NCBI RefSeq assembly: GCF_000276665.1
Contig: NW_004955465.1
Span: forward strand, 6,730,930-6,794,929
Length of the DNA stretch: 64,000 bases
Direction: 5' to 3'
DNA from: Chinchilla lanigera
Lineage: Eukaryota; Chordata; Mammalia; Rodentia; Chinchillidae
Both the position numbers and the translations under genes were made by a program. The stretch's first letter is position 1. Every line of letters starts with the position of its first letter. Below the pieces are notes generated by a model. It saw only the letters and a list, made by a program, of their open reading frames with translations. It did not search any database and was not told the DNA's origin. Of the stretch, positions 10,015 through 20,922 are shown piece after piece.

Positions 10015-10362
10015 ATGCAGTCATTCCTTTGTGTCCTCTGGGGATTGGTCTCCGGCCTCCCCTCGGATGTTAAAATCTGCAGCTACTCCAGTCCTTTACA
10101 GAACATGACATAGTAATTGCACAGAACCTAGGCACATCCTCCTGTATATGTTTAAATCACCTCTTGGACACTTATAATACCCCCTAATACGATGGAAGTG
10201 CTACGCAAACAGGTGTTGTACTTTATTGTTTGGGGAATGATGATGAAGAAAAGAGACTGTCCATGCTCAGTACAGACGCAATGGTTTTACAAGTATTTCT
10301 GATCTGTGGTTGGTAACTCCCTGTGGTTTGATGTGGAATCCCCGGCTATAGGAGGCTGACTA
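10015..10362 (+). mobile_element. MER2-like (Tigger) DNA transposon
   Basis: Recognisable blocks in order: TCTGGGGATTGGTCTCCGGC, ACTCCAGTCCTTTACAG, GGCACATCCTCCTGTATATG, TTAAATCACCTCTTGGAC, CTCAGTACAGACGCAATGG and GGAATCCCCGGCTATAGG. This matches the TcMar-Tigger nonautonomous MER2 family. Confidence 0.75.
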
Positions 10363-11484
10363 TATATATTCTAATTTATATGCATTTCAAGTGTTTGCAA
10401 AACTAAATGTGGTGACATAAGGGTACATACATAGTTATAAATTCACCATGGTGAGAGGGAGGTCTGGTTTTGATGTAGAGGAAATTCTAAGTAATGTTCT
10501 ACTTCTTAACCTACGTGGCAGTTACACTAGTGCCTGCTTGCCAATGATTCTTTAAACCCTATGTATTTTACGTACTCTTACGTACATAATGGAACAGATA
10601 CCTATTCTTAATTTCTATTATCCTTTTAAGAAAGTTCAATAGCCAGGATACAAATTCAATACGCAAAAATCAATAGCATTCCTGTACATCCACAATGAAC
10701 CCACTAAGAAATTAGGAAAAAAAATCTCATTCAAAATAGCTTTAAATATTAAATGTGTAGAAGTTAACCTAACCAAGGAAATGAAATACCTCTATCATGA
10801 AAACTACTACTCTGAAAAAAAGAGATTGAAAAGGATATACATAAAAAAAAAATCCCCTGTTCTTGGGTAGGCAGGACCAGTATTGTCCAAATGGGCACAT
10901 TACTAAAAATGATATATGAATTTAATGTAACCTCAATCAAAATACCAGTAACATTCTTCACAGAACTAGAAAAAACAATCCTAACATTTGTATGGAACCA
11001 GAAGAGACCCAGAATAGCAAAAGCATCCTGGGCAACAGGAACAAAGCAGGAGGCATCAGAATCTTGGATTTCAAGTTATATTATAAAGCTACATTATAAT
11101 TAAAACCAGCGTGGTACTGGCATAAAAACAGATACATGGATTCGTGGAACAGAACTGAAGATGCAGAAACAACCCCGGGCATCTTCAGCTGCCTGATCTT
11201 CAACAAAAGGGCCAAGGATATATGCTACAGAGAAGGTAGCCTCTTTAACAAACTGGCTATCTAGATGTAGAATACTGAATCTAGATCCTTATCTCTTACC
11301 TGTGCTAAATAAAATAAAAATGGATCAGAGAGCTGGATATTAAAACAGAAACACAATCTGGAAGACAGAATAGGTAAAACTCTTGAAGACACAGGCAGAG
11401 GGAAGGACTTTCTGTACAGAACCCCAATTGCACAACAAATAACACCAGCAATGAACAGGTAGGTATCAAATTAAAAAGCTTCTG

Positions 11485-11585
11485 CTTGGAGGATCGTTGT
11501 GAGTTCGAGACCAGCCTGGGCTACAAAGTGAGCTCAAGGCCAGCCTGAACTGCATAGAGAGACCCTGTCTCCAAAAAAAAAAAGC
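11485..11585 (+). mobile_element. 5'-truncated B1-like SINE in L1
   Basis: Starts mid-element at GGAGGATCGTTGTGAGTTCG and runs to CCTGTCTCC plus an A-run. AAAGCTTCTGC occurs on both sides, so the truncation happened at insertion. Confidence 0.92.
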
Positions 11586-11613
11586 TTCTGCACAGCAAAG
11601 AAAACAATGAACA

Positions 11614-11714
11614 GGGGCTAGGAATTTACCTCAGCGGCACAGCACTTGCCCGGCAAGCGCAAGGTCATGAGTTCGATTCCCGGTACCGGAAAAAAAGGAA
11701 AAAAAAAAAAAAGA
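11614..11714 (+). mobile_element. ID-type SINE in L1 with target-site duplication
   Basis: GGGGCTAGGAATTTACCTCA through GTTCGATTCCCGGTACCGG and poly-A. AGAAAACAATGAACAG occurs on both sides, a 16-bp duplication. Confidence 0.93.
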
Positions 11715-12449
11715 TCACTTTAGAAAACAATGAACAGAGCAAAGAGACAAACTACAGAATAGGAGACTATTTCCCAGCTACTCCTCAGACAGAGGACTAA
11801 TGTCTAGAATATATCAAGAACTCAAAAACTTAGACCCCCTCCAAAAAAAAGACCAAATTAAAAATGCTCCCTTCAAATGAATAGAGACTTTTCAAAAGAA
11901 CAAGTACAAATGGCCATTACATGCATGAAAGAAATGCTCAGCATCTTTGGCCATTAGAGAGATGCAAATTAAAACAATATTGAGAGTCTATCTTTAGAAA
12001 GAATGGTTATCAATAAGAATTCAAAAAACAATAAATGCTGGTGAAGTTGTGTGAGAAAGGGAGCCCTTCTACCTTGGTGGAGGGAATGTAAACCAGTGCA
12101 ACCACTATGGAAATCAGTATGGAGATTGCTCAAAAACCTAAAAATAGAAATTCCATTTGACCCAGCTATACCTCTTCTGGGTCCCTTCCCAAAGAGTTAA
12201 AGACATTGTTACCACAGAGATCCATGCACACCCATGTTTATAGCAGCATCATGTTTATAGCAGCACTATAGCTAAATCTTAGAAGCAATCTGTATGTCCA
12301 TCAACATATGACTGCATGAAGAAAATAGGATAGATACACACAATAGAGTACTACTCAGCCATAAAAAAGGGTAAATGTGAGTCATTTGGAGGAAAATGGA
12401 TGCACCTTGAGAACATAATGCTTAATGAAATAAATCAGATACAGAAGGT

Positions 12450-12605
12450 TGCTAGGTGTGGTGGTGGACGCCTGTAATCCCAGCACTCGGGAGGCTGAGA
12501 TAGGAGAATCGTGAGTTTGACGCCAGCCTGGGCTACAGAGTGGGCTTAAGGCCAGCCTGAACTGCACAGCAAGACCCTGTCTCAAAAAGACAAAAAAAAA
12601 ACAAC
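12450..12605 (+). mobile_element. B1-like SINE in L1 3' UTR
   Basis: GCTAGGTGTGGTGGTGGACG, CACTCGGGAGGCTGAGATAG and CTTAAGGCCAGCCTGAACTG, then a tail. AAGGTT flanks both sides. Confidence 0.92.
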
Positions 12606-12865
12606 AAAAGGTTAACTATTGCAGGGTTTCTCTTATGTGAGAAACCCAAGTGTAAATAAAGAGTAAAATAAAAGATAGATGACAGAAAACTCGGAGATAG
12701 GCTATGCGAGATGGGGTGGGATCTGGGGACGGGGGAAATCAGGGGAGGGAGGAGAAACAGGAGTAAAAAGGACCAAGATGCACTGTGTCCACACCAATTC
12801 CCCACAGGGAGTACATTTAGGATATACTGCAAAAATACACTAAAAAAAAAAAGGAAAAAAAAATA

Positions 12866-13170
12866 GGATTCTAATACAAAAATAGGGAGAAAAGAAAGTA
12901 TAGCAGCATCGTCCTCAATGGGAAAGAGGGCTACTTCCTGAAGACAAAACCACGCCATCACCAAACTTTCATCTTAAAACCTCAGGGACGCATCTCACAT
13001 TTCCGAGGACCATCCACTGAAGATGTGCGGTCCCAGTGGCTCGCCCAGATGTGATTTTACTACCATCTGTACAAGAATGAAAAGGTGACGGTTGAGAATT
13101 AACACAGTGGTGGGAGAGTGTTGTGTACTAAAGCAACAGGAGAGCAAACAGCTGATCATGTTGTGCTGGA
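12866..13170. other. Unique sequence after the L1
   Basis: Nothing recognised on either strand. Confidence 0.35.
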
Positions 13171-13337
13171 ATTTTCTTTTTTTGGTACTGAGAATCCCCA
13201 GCCCCTGTGCTTGAATTTTCAAGGTAGAGTCTAGAATTTGAATGGAGCAATGTAACTCTTTTTTCAGTGCTGAACATAGAACCCAGCCCAACAGATGCTA
13301 AGCAAGCTCTCTACCACTGAGCTATATCCTTGGCCCT
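13171..13337 (-). mobile_element. Two ID-type SINE fragments
   Basis: TTTTGGTACTGAGAATCCCCAGCCCC at 13,178-13,204 is a deleted reverse ID. At about 13,258-13,337, AACATAGAACCCAGCCCAAC and CTACCACTGAGCTATATCC form an older reverse ID. Confidence 0.65.
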
Positions 13338-13371
13338 AAAAATACTTTTACTTGAGCATCTCTTTACTACT

Positions 13372-13503
13372 TTTTTTTCTTTTGTCTTTTTGAAACAGGA
13401 TCTTGCTATATGCAGTTTGGGTTGGCCTGAACTTATAGCTGACCCTCCTGCCTCAGCCTCCTAAATGCTGGGATTACAGGTGTGTACCACCACACCCAGC
13501 TTC
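13372..13503 (-). mobile_element. B1-like SINE
   Basis: TTGAAACAGGATCTTGCTATATG, GCCTCAGCCTCCTAAATGC and TACAGGTGTGTACCACCACA identify a reverse B1. Confidence 0.85.
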
Positions 13504-14339
13504 ATTACTATTCAATCATTTGATGTAAAAAAATAATCAAGGCTCTTACCCAACGCTAAGACTTTCTACCCTGACTGCAGCTGAGCACAGAAGGATACAG
13601 AAAGTACAAACTGTTGCCCTGGCTGTCTCGCTCACTCTGACACCAGCGAATTCTGCTCAGCCAGTCTTCTGCCTTTGTTTTTACTAGGAGGCCACTTAAG
13701 TCTTACCCACTTGTTTAGCTGTAAGGATAGAAACAAAATGTTTGCTGGCAAAACAAACACTGGTTTTAAAATTCTCTATTGGGGCTGCTGGATAAAACAC
13801 TTGTTTACTGAAACAAATGTTTTGTTTGGAAAACGCCTGCCGGCATGGACACTTTCCAAGAAGCACACCAGGATGTACCAGGACAGTGATGTCACAGCCT
13901 TGATAGAAGCTGGCATCTAGGGGACACTTGCCCAAGTTTACTTTCAGAAGCAGGGGCAACAATGGAAAGCCACGCTGCTAGAAATCCAACCCGCAAGGCC
14001 TAACATGCCCTTACTGGGTCATTAAATAGACCGAGTCCATCCCTCAAAGCTAAGTTCTTTCACGTACCCAAGTGAGTTTCACACATGACACCATCATAAT
14101 TAATACAAAGGTTAGAGTCGTGTCTCTCTTTAGATTTGATCTGTGACTGCTGATTCTCCTACATGACATACCATGAAAAACCATTTCTATCTCTTAAGAA
14201 GATACGTTGGCACCTTAAAATGCCACTATTAGGGCCCAGCTCTAGGCAAGTTGAACTTGAAACCCATCCAAGGAGATGTTCTTTCTTAAGTTCCAAAAGG
14301 AAATATCATTAAAAAAAGCCTTGGGACACTGTGGTTCCT
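13504..14339. other. Unique sequence with clustered forkhead-like motifs
   Basis: No coding signal recognised. Several AAACA/TGTTT motifs cluster at 13,705-13,835, including a near-perfect inverted repeat at 13,794-13,823. Confidence 0.4.
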
Positions 14340-14455
14340 TTTTTTGTTGTTGTTTTTGAGATAGGGTCTCACTATGTGATCTAGGTTGGCTTTGAACACA
14401 CAGTGATCCTCCTGTCTCAGCCTCCTGAGTGCCTAGATCACAACCAGCCTTGCAT
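14340..14455 (-). mobile_element. B1-like SINE, diverged
   Basis: TTTTTGAGATAGGGTCTCACT, TAGGTTGGCTTTGAACAC and GTCTCAGCCTCCTGAGTGCC form a reverse B1-like element. Confidence 0.75.
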
Positions 14456-14694
14456 TTAATTTCATTTGGAGGCATCAGTAAACACATAATACTAGACCAA
14501 ATAAGAATCCCCTAATAAAGTTTAAGAATTTTCATCAACAGTTTCCTGCTAATGTTTGGCCAAGGGTATAATATAGATCATTGTTGCCGGGTGTGGTGGT
14601 GCACGCCTGTAATCCCAGCACTTGGGAGGCTGAGGCAGGAGGATCATTGAGAGTTCAAGGCCAGCCTGGGCTACAAAGTGAGCTTAAGGCAGTC

Positions 14695-14894
14695 TGGGGG
14701 CTGGGGATTTAGCTCAGCGGCAAAAGCGCCTGCCTGGCAAGCGCAAGGTCGTGAGTTCGGTTCCCGGTACCGGAGAAAAACCAAAANNNNNNNNNNNNNN
14801 NNNNNNNNNNNNNNNNNNNNNNNNNNNNNNNNNNNNNNNNNNNNNNNNNNNNNNNNNNNNNNNNNNNNNNNNNNNNNNNNNNNNNNAAAAAAAA
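14695..14894 (+). mobile_element. ID-type SINE interrupted by sequencing gap
   Basis: A well-preserved ID body (GGGGGCTGGGGATTTAGCTC to GGTACCGGAGAAAAACC) is followed by 100 N bases and then an A-run. Target-site duplications bracket the unit, so the gap sits inside the A-rich tail. Confidence 0.93.
14787..14886. other. Assembly gap, exactly 100 N
   Basis: One hundred consecutive N. The round size suggests an unknown-length placeholder. Confidence 1.
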
Positions 14895-15104
14895 GGCAGT
14901 CTGAACTGCATAGGGAGACCCTGTCTCAAAAAAGACAAACAAACCAACAAACAAAAATAGATCATTGTCATGTCTATAACGATGGTCTTCTAAATTTTAA
15001 AAAGTATATCCTCCTGGTTTTAAAAAGCATTTTTTATATACCTAAGTACCTAATTTATAAATTATATGCTACTATTAATTCTTCATAAAATGTGCAAAAA
15101 TGCA

Positions 15105-16110
15105 CAATACCAATGATTTCATAGACATTTCTCCAAAGAAGTTACACCAATGGCCAAGAAGAACACAAAAAGATGCTTACCGTCATTAGTCACTGGGAAA
15201 ATGGAGGTCGAAACCACAACAAGATAGTTTTTATGCAATGCAATGGCTACAATTTTTTTAAAAGGTAAAACAACAAATGCTGACAGAGATGCAGAGAAAC
15301 TGCAGCCCTCACACACTGCTGGCCAGAAGGTGAGATGGTGCAGCCACAGTGGAAAATGATTTGGAAGCTCCTCAAAAAGTCAAGCAAATTTATGATCAAG
15401 CAATTCCACTGCTGCCTACATACCTCAAGGCATTGAGAGCAGGTGTGCAAAGTGTTACCGGTACACGATATTCACAGCAACGTTATGCAAAGTAGGCAAG
15501 GTATTGAAACGAGCTAAGGGCCCATCAAAAGGTGAACGGATAGACAAAATGTGATATACAGAGACAAGGAAATATTATCCAGCCGTGAAAGGAATTCAGT
15601 ATTGATCCGTGCTACAACACAGATGAATCTTGAAAACAGTGCGCTCAATGAGATAAGCCAGGCTTAAAAGGACGAACACTGTGTGATTTTACTTGTACGA
15701 AATATCCAAAGTAGGCATCAGAGGTAGAAAGTAGCTCAGCAGTTACCAGGGACTGAGGGAAAACAGAGTGGGGAGTTAATATGCTTCATAGGTACAGTGT
15801 CTGTTTGGGGCAGTGAAGAACGTTTGGAAACAAGGCAGGTGTGGTGGTGTAGGCCTCTGATGCCTGAACTCCGAGAGGCTGAGGCAGGAGGGTTGCAAGT
15901 TTGAGGCCAACCTAAGCTACGCAGCAAGTCCCAGGTCAGCCTGGAATACAGCGAGACTCTGTCTCAGAAAATAAAACAAGATAAAAGACAAATGCTGAAT
16001 ACAGAGAGGGGTGAGGGTTGCAGGACACTGTGAATGTAATTAATGCTGCTGAATTATAACTTAAAGTGGTAACAATGGCAAACATACTAGGAAAGTTTTT
16101 TATTTTTAAA
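15105..16110 (+). mobile_element. Old L1 (L1M-like) 3' end, split by a B1
   Basis: CATTTCTCCAAAGAAGTTACACC, CACACACTGCTGGCCAGAAG, ATTCCACTGCTGCC, GAATCTTGAAAACAGTGCGC and GAGATAAGCCAGGCTTAAAAGG follow the L1 ORF2 end and 3' UTR. After the B1, GTGAATGTAATTAATGCTGC continues the 3' UTR. The type is older than the 10.6-12.9 kb L1. Confidence 0.85.
15833..15985 (+). mobile_element. B1-like SINE in old L1
   Basis: GCAGGTGTGGTGGTGTAGGC, GAGAGGCTGAGGCAGGAGGG and AGCGAGACTCTGTCTCAGAAAA define a B1. Confidence 0.87.
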
Positions 16111-16517
16111 GGATGATGCAAATGGGAAAGGTAAAAAGACACATAGATGTTGTAATATTTTCTTCGCATACAGTGTGTCCCCTGCATGCTGGGGGTGGGA
16201 TGGGGGCAGTTTCCAAAGGCAAACCAAGAATTAATAAACGGGTGGCAGGCATCTTGGGAGACTAATAGGGTCTGGGTTTTGGTGATGCCTACAACTCTCA
16301 AATAAGTTTATTTTTAATTCTAACAGAAACAGAATTTATCCTGTAGCGTTTTTTGGAATTAAGTAGACTGCTGTGGAAGATCTTAGCGCCCCTCACGGCA
16401 AATACCTGGAGCTTTGGACCATCTGACTCTTGCAGAGTCCCAGAAGCCCTCTGTGCAAGCGCCCACACAGTGCCCTGCCAAATACCCCTGTGCCTTTTCG
16501 TGGCATCAGGTAAGACC
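16111..16517. other. Unique sequence
   Basis: No repeat recognised. A frame across 16,353-16,515 is open but resembles no protein I know and runs into a SINE. Confidence 0.35.
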
Positions 16518-16640
16518 CACACTCATCCAGGCACACACCTTTGCAGCACTCGGGAGGCTGAGGCAGGACGATCGCTGCAAATTCAAGGCCAGCCTGGATT
16601 GCATAAGTGAGACCCTGCCTCAAAAAGAAAAACAAAAACA
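16518..16640 (+). mobile_element. B1-like SINE
   Basis: CATCCAGGCACACACCTTTG, CACTCGGGAGGCTGAGGCAG and GTGAGACCCTGCCTCAAAAAG identify a B1 with a damaged head. Confidence 0.82.
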
Positions 16641-17916
16641 AAACCTAAGTCCAATTTAAACCTTTCCTTTTTGAAACTGTTTTCATTTTCTTCACTATGC
16701 CTCTTCTCGCCCCAGGCTCAAGAGCATCAATCATGGCGGTGGTGGGGTGACAGGAAATAATAAAAAGATAAGCAGCTCAACATCGGCCAGCACCTCCTCG
16801 GCCCATGCCGAAGGTGTCAAACAGAAGGCTGGCTGAGGACCAAGGTCATCAAAACCAAAACACACCCGAGTCGAGGGCGAAGCAGACATTTCAGGAGACA
16901 GAAAGTCCTGTGAAGCACAGGAGTGACCAAGCCAAGGGTGCCACAGAACAATATGTGTTTCTGTATACCACGCTGTACCCACATTTGCTCAGCGTTTTTT
17001 TTTTTTTTTCAATTGCTGAGTTTCGCTGTGCAAATAGGATGGCTACGGTTTGATTTTTAAAAGCTGTTTTTCTAGTCAATGAAACGACCCAGCTTTAAAG
17101 TAAAAGTTAAAACACCCTAGGCTCTCAGGATCTGAACTTGCCTTTTCTAGAGGTCTGTGATGTGATAATATGAACTGATTGTCCCCTTCCTTTGACAATC
17201 CCATTGCAACTCCTGCCTCTTCCTTACAGGGAAAGACAAATATTCCAGCACTGCTGTACGAAATAGTTGACTCATATCCTTCAAACTGATAGTCACTGTA
17301 TCCAAGTAAAAATAACTGGGGCTCTCGGATGAATCCTCTGTGAGCTGTCATCTGAAACACTATTTCTATGCTGTAATAGTACAGCATCTTTAGAACATTT
17401 CTACTGAATCAACCAGCTCCCAAGTTCTTGGTGAGACTCAGTTGCCTCTGCCTGGTCTGGATTGCCCATTTGAAAATCCTGCCCTTGGTAATGAAGCCCG
17501 TCATGAAATCTTGGCTTCTAAAAGATGAGTCCTCCCAGCGGGGAATGAGGCTGGTACACAGAAATGTGTATCATGATTCTTCTTGCTTAAAAGTGTTCCA
17601 TTTTAGTTCCAGCACTGATATTGTTTCAAAACACTTTCCCCAAGGCCTTCCTGCACGTTATATTTAAAAAGTTGCCAAACTGGTTTTCTTTTTTAACACA
17701 TCTTTTCATGATTGATAAGCAGAAGTTCACCAAAGCAGTTTGGAGTAAAAGCAACTCAGAGTTATAAGTTTTTTGGAAAATCCAGAGACACATTTTAGAT
17801 GGAGGGTTATCAAATAAACTATAAATTTCCAAAGCCTTGAGAGCTCTGGGAAGGCATTTCTCCTTTGGTAAAAGACGAAGCCACAACTTCTTTGGAACCG
17901 AGCTGACATCCTGTTG
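16641..17916. other. Unique sequence
   Basis: A long stretch free of recognised repeats. No coding exon could be defended. It may hold conserved non-coding sequence, which needs alignment to test. Confidence 0.4.
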
Positions 17917-18012
17917 GATTCACTGCCTACAAACCTGTTTTGTGGGTATTATGAATGACTGCAGGCAGAGAAAGTGGTTGTGAAAATAAATTTTCTAATG
18001 TAAAAAAAAAAA
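17917..18012 (+). repeat. Possible short polyadenylated insertion
   Basis: AAATAAATTTTCTAATG then a run of 12-13 A at about 18,000-18,012 looks like a polyadenylation signal and tail. ATCCTGTT lies before (17,909-17,916) and after the A-run, which could be a target-site duplication. Only about 95 bp are enclosed. Confidence 0.3.
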
Positions 18013-18019
18013 ATCCTGT

Positions 18020-18780
18020 TAATACATTTGGGTTGACTAAGAACTTTGGTGAATAGCAATCATGTTTCCAATCTTTCTTGTGATTCTTAAGGCAGATTTA
18101 TTTAACTTCAAAAATCATTTCAGTGTGTGAAGCCCTGGGTTCCATCCTTTGCACTGTAAAACAAATTTTTAAAGAAGTTTTATTTAACAATGTGGTCATT
18201 TCCGTGATAATGAATCCAGAGGTTCCTGCTCAGGTTGAAGTTTTCTGGCTGTTGATAGCCACAGGGTCATAAATAATAAGCCGTACTTCACCAGGGAAAC
18301 TGGGATTACAGTGGCAAGTATTACCTACTTCTCTGTGTAGCCAAAGGATGCGTTCACGGAGTCCAGGAAAGCAAACTGGAAACTCTGGGAAATGGTAAAT
18401 TGAGTGCTGTAAATTCACATTTGACCAAGTGCTTTCTTGAGGCGTACTCAGGAAAACTTGAAACTGTGCATCAGGATGCTAGCATGGCTCCTGGCTTCTT
18501 AGCAAATCTCACGCACAAAAGTGCCTTTTTCCTCTGTACTGACCGACTCCACAATGAGCTACCGTGAGGCATAAACTCAGGCGAGCCCCTCCTACAAAGA
18601 AAGCCGTCTATTTCTCTTCTCCTCTGAGCAAATATGAATGCTGTGTTTGTCCTTACTCCCATTCACTTTTATTTATGTTTTTTGGTACAACCTGGATTTC
18701 ACTTTCTGACATTTTTAGAATACTCCTCTATATGCTTAGGAAATTTTTTGAAACCTAGATCTATTACACTACAGTGTGAA
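18020..18780. other. Unique sequence
   Basis: Nothing recognised, except a short TGGGTTCCATCC-like ID scrap near 18,137. Confidence 0.35.
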
Positions 18781-18824
18781 TACATTTAATGTAACTTAAT
18801 GGCACACTCAAAAGGTTAAGATAG

Positions 18825-19062
18825 GAGCCAGGTTGGTGGCACAGGGCTTCCCACACTCAGGAAGCTGAAGCAGGAGGATCCTGAGTTTGAAAACAACCTG
18901 GGCTACATAGTAAGAAACAAACAAAACAACCAAAAAACCCTTATCTCACAGAGAGAGAGGGAGAAAGGTTAAAATAGGGCTGGAGATATAGCTCAGTGAT
19001 AGAGCCACTGTGTATGTAGCATATGAAAGGCCCTGGGTTCCACCTCCAGCACTGGGGATTGG
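18825..19062 (+). mobile_element. B1 plus ID pair (B1-dID-like arrangement)
   Basis: A degenerate B1 (GAGCCAGGTTGGTGGCACAG ... CAACCTGGGCTACATAGTAAG) is followed by a purine-rich tail and an ID (AGGGCTGGAGATATAGCTCA ... CTGGGTTCCACCTCCAGCAC). The motif AAAGGTTAAGATAG occurs before the B1 and, with one change, before the ID, so these may be two separate insertions. Confidence 0.75.
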
Positions 19063-19118
19063 GCGGGGAAGGTAAAGATGGTAAGTTTTATGTTATGTGT
19101 ATTTTACCACTTTTTTTT
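19063..19118 (+). mobile_element. L1 3' terminal fragment
   Basis: GGTAAAGATGGTAAGTTTTATG and TGTGTATTTTACCAC match the last part of old L1 3' UTRs, the same motif as at 58,055-58,095. Confidence 0.5.
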
Positions 19119-20049
19119 TTAATAACTTAGATCCATCATCTTCCACTCTTCTCTGGTAGGGGAAAAGACTCAATGATAAAATAACCCACCCGTGGTTACA
19201 AGGTAGACGACATGGACGGTTTCGACTCTGTGTTTGGTGACCGAGTGGAATGGGGTGTAGGAGGAATTCTGCCCCTTACAGCCCTCAGCATCAATTTTAA
19301 ACTCGTGCTTTCGCCGGCCCATTCAGCAGGCAGCTAAGAATATGGATGTGTGAATTCATCTCTACGGCCGACACACAGAAAGGAAAAGCAGAGCTGCCGA
19401 TCAGCTCTGGCGAGGTAATTAGCTCACTGAAAGTTGGCTTTGACAAAATCCACGACGGTTGTGCAACAGGATAGACATTTGTTTTATGACAACAAAGAAA
19501 TAAACAGCCCGGGATCCCTTGAGAAAGGTGTTAGAGTCATCACCTCTCAGAGTGTCTGACGATGCACATTTCTCTGCCAGCCCGAAGAAGCCCTTGTGCG
19601 CCGAGAGCCTGCAGCCTGCTCTGCCTCACCTCCCGAGCTGCCAGACAGCCCAATGCCCGGCGCACCGCCGAATGCCACACCCTGGCTCTGCATATCCAGA
19701 GGTACAGGAAGTGGTCTGCCCGGGGCTGGGCCATGGCCTCATCCCGGCATGCTTCCATGGACACAGTTTGAGTCACTCCCTGCTACACAGAGCTCTTAAA
19801 CCCCACCTCCTTCCAACCCGGCTGGACACATCCATCCAGTCTTCCAGACCAGGGCTAAATTTGGAAAGCGGCAGGTCATGGGATAAAAACAACTTCGAGC
19901 ACTGCCAATCAATGACTGCCCATCAGATACAAAAGCAAAGGCACAGGTCGGAAGGCAGGAGCACACGGGGGAGGTTAGAGCTCTCATGCTGTCCCTAGGA
20001 GAGACACAGGAGGCCACCGGGGTGGTCCAGGCTAGACCGGAAACCGGCT
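19119..20049. other. Unique sequence, possible conserved non-coding stretch
   Basis: The stretch 19,270-19,515 holds TAATTAGCTCAC and other AT-rich motifs, which looks like regulatory sequence. A 159-codon open frame at 19,519-19,998 has no recognisable domain. Confidence 0.35.
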
Positions 20050-20185
20050 AAGGCAATGGTTTTCCCAAAGGATCCGCGTGGAGTTTAACACCTGGACTGC
20101 AGCTGGCCCAGGAGATTCTGATTCAGGACCCGTGAGGGGGGGGCCCTTTAATCTGATGAGCCAGGTTAGGGAGCCACTGGCTTAA
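20050..20185. mobile_element. MER5A-like DNA transposon remnant
   Basis: GGCAATGGTTTTCCCAAAGG, GGAGATTCTGATTCAGGACC and GAGCCACTGGCTTAAAG follow the MER5A plan of near-palindromic termini and a central TCTGATTCAG block. Confidence 0.6.
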
Positions 20186-20922
20186 AGCATTCTGGTCAGA
20201 ACAGTGCTGAGTCAACATATTGGCTCTAATGAAAGCCCGGGCAATGACTCCCTCGTGGTCTATGAGGAAGAAGAATTTTCAAGATTGTATTTTCAGGCAC
20301 ATTCAAATTGGGAATGTTCCCTCAACCTGGACCTTTGCCAAAAGATTCCAATTTAGGTGCTGGTTCACACCTGTGGCCTCCCAGCACTTCCACGCAGGTG
20401 ATGCACATCTTGGCCACGACTCATCCTTCGCCCCGAAATCACGTAAACCCGGCTCCCACGGTGGTGTCAATCTCAAATCACTTTTCCCATCTACCTTATT
20501 CCCATGTCTGCGGGTAGTGCGGTGGCCTGGAAGTATATCCACCATCACCCCGGAGTTCACTGCCCTCCGCGCGCAAACACTCTAAAAATCCTGTCCATTT
20601 TTCTTCTATTAAAGCATCTCCTTCCAACCAGATCCCACTGCCACGACAGGTGTCCGCCCACTCCCATCCCTGCAACAGCCACTCCCGGCCCTTAGACCCG
20701 CACTGCACCCTAGCCTGTGAGGTTACCCTTCCCCAAAGCCAACTTTGACCTTGAAAGTGAGGTTTCCATTCCAGACCATGTCAGAAAGCAAATGGGACAA
20801 ACTTTGTTTCCTAGCACATCTCAGAGTTACCCTTACACTACACTGTAGTCTGTTCTGTGTGAAACAGCGTTGTATCTGAAAAAAACAACGCACATATCTG
20901 AATTTAAATTATTCTAATTGAG
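20186..20922. other. Unique sequence
   Basis: GC-moderate sequence without a recognised repeat or exon. Opposed short open frames exist on both strands, which argues against coding. Confidence 0.35.

Larger units (their letters stand above)
10620..12865 (+). mobile_element. L1 3' half (ORF2 end plus 3' UTR), interrupted by SINEs
   Basis: A sense L1 runs from the C-terminal part of ORF2 (ATGAAATACCTCTATCATGA near 10,781; GTATGGAACCAGAAGAGACC near 10,991). It passes GCCTGATCTTCAACAAAAGG and TATACCTCTTCTGGGTCCC, then CCATAAAAAAGGGTAAATG, and ends in a 3' UTR with AAATAAAGAGTAAAATAAAAG near 12,652. Stops and frame breaks make it dead. It has been hit by SINEs at 11,485, 11,614 and 12,450. Confidence 0.92.
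14587..14946 (+). mobile_element. B1-like SINE split by an ID element and an assembly gap
   Basis: Left part 14,587-14,694 (GCCGGGTGTGGTGGTGCACG ... GAGCTTAAGGCAGTCT). Right part from 14,895 (GGCAGTCTGAACTGCATAGG ... CCTGTCTCAAAAAAGAC). AAGGCAGTCT at the left junction is repeated at the right one. Confidence 0.93.

Noticed and set aside
14678..15088. 136-codon frame across the N gap
   Set aside because: It is made of ID and B1 sequence with 34 undetermined codons.
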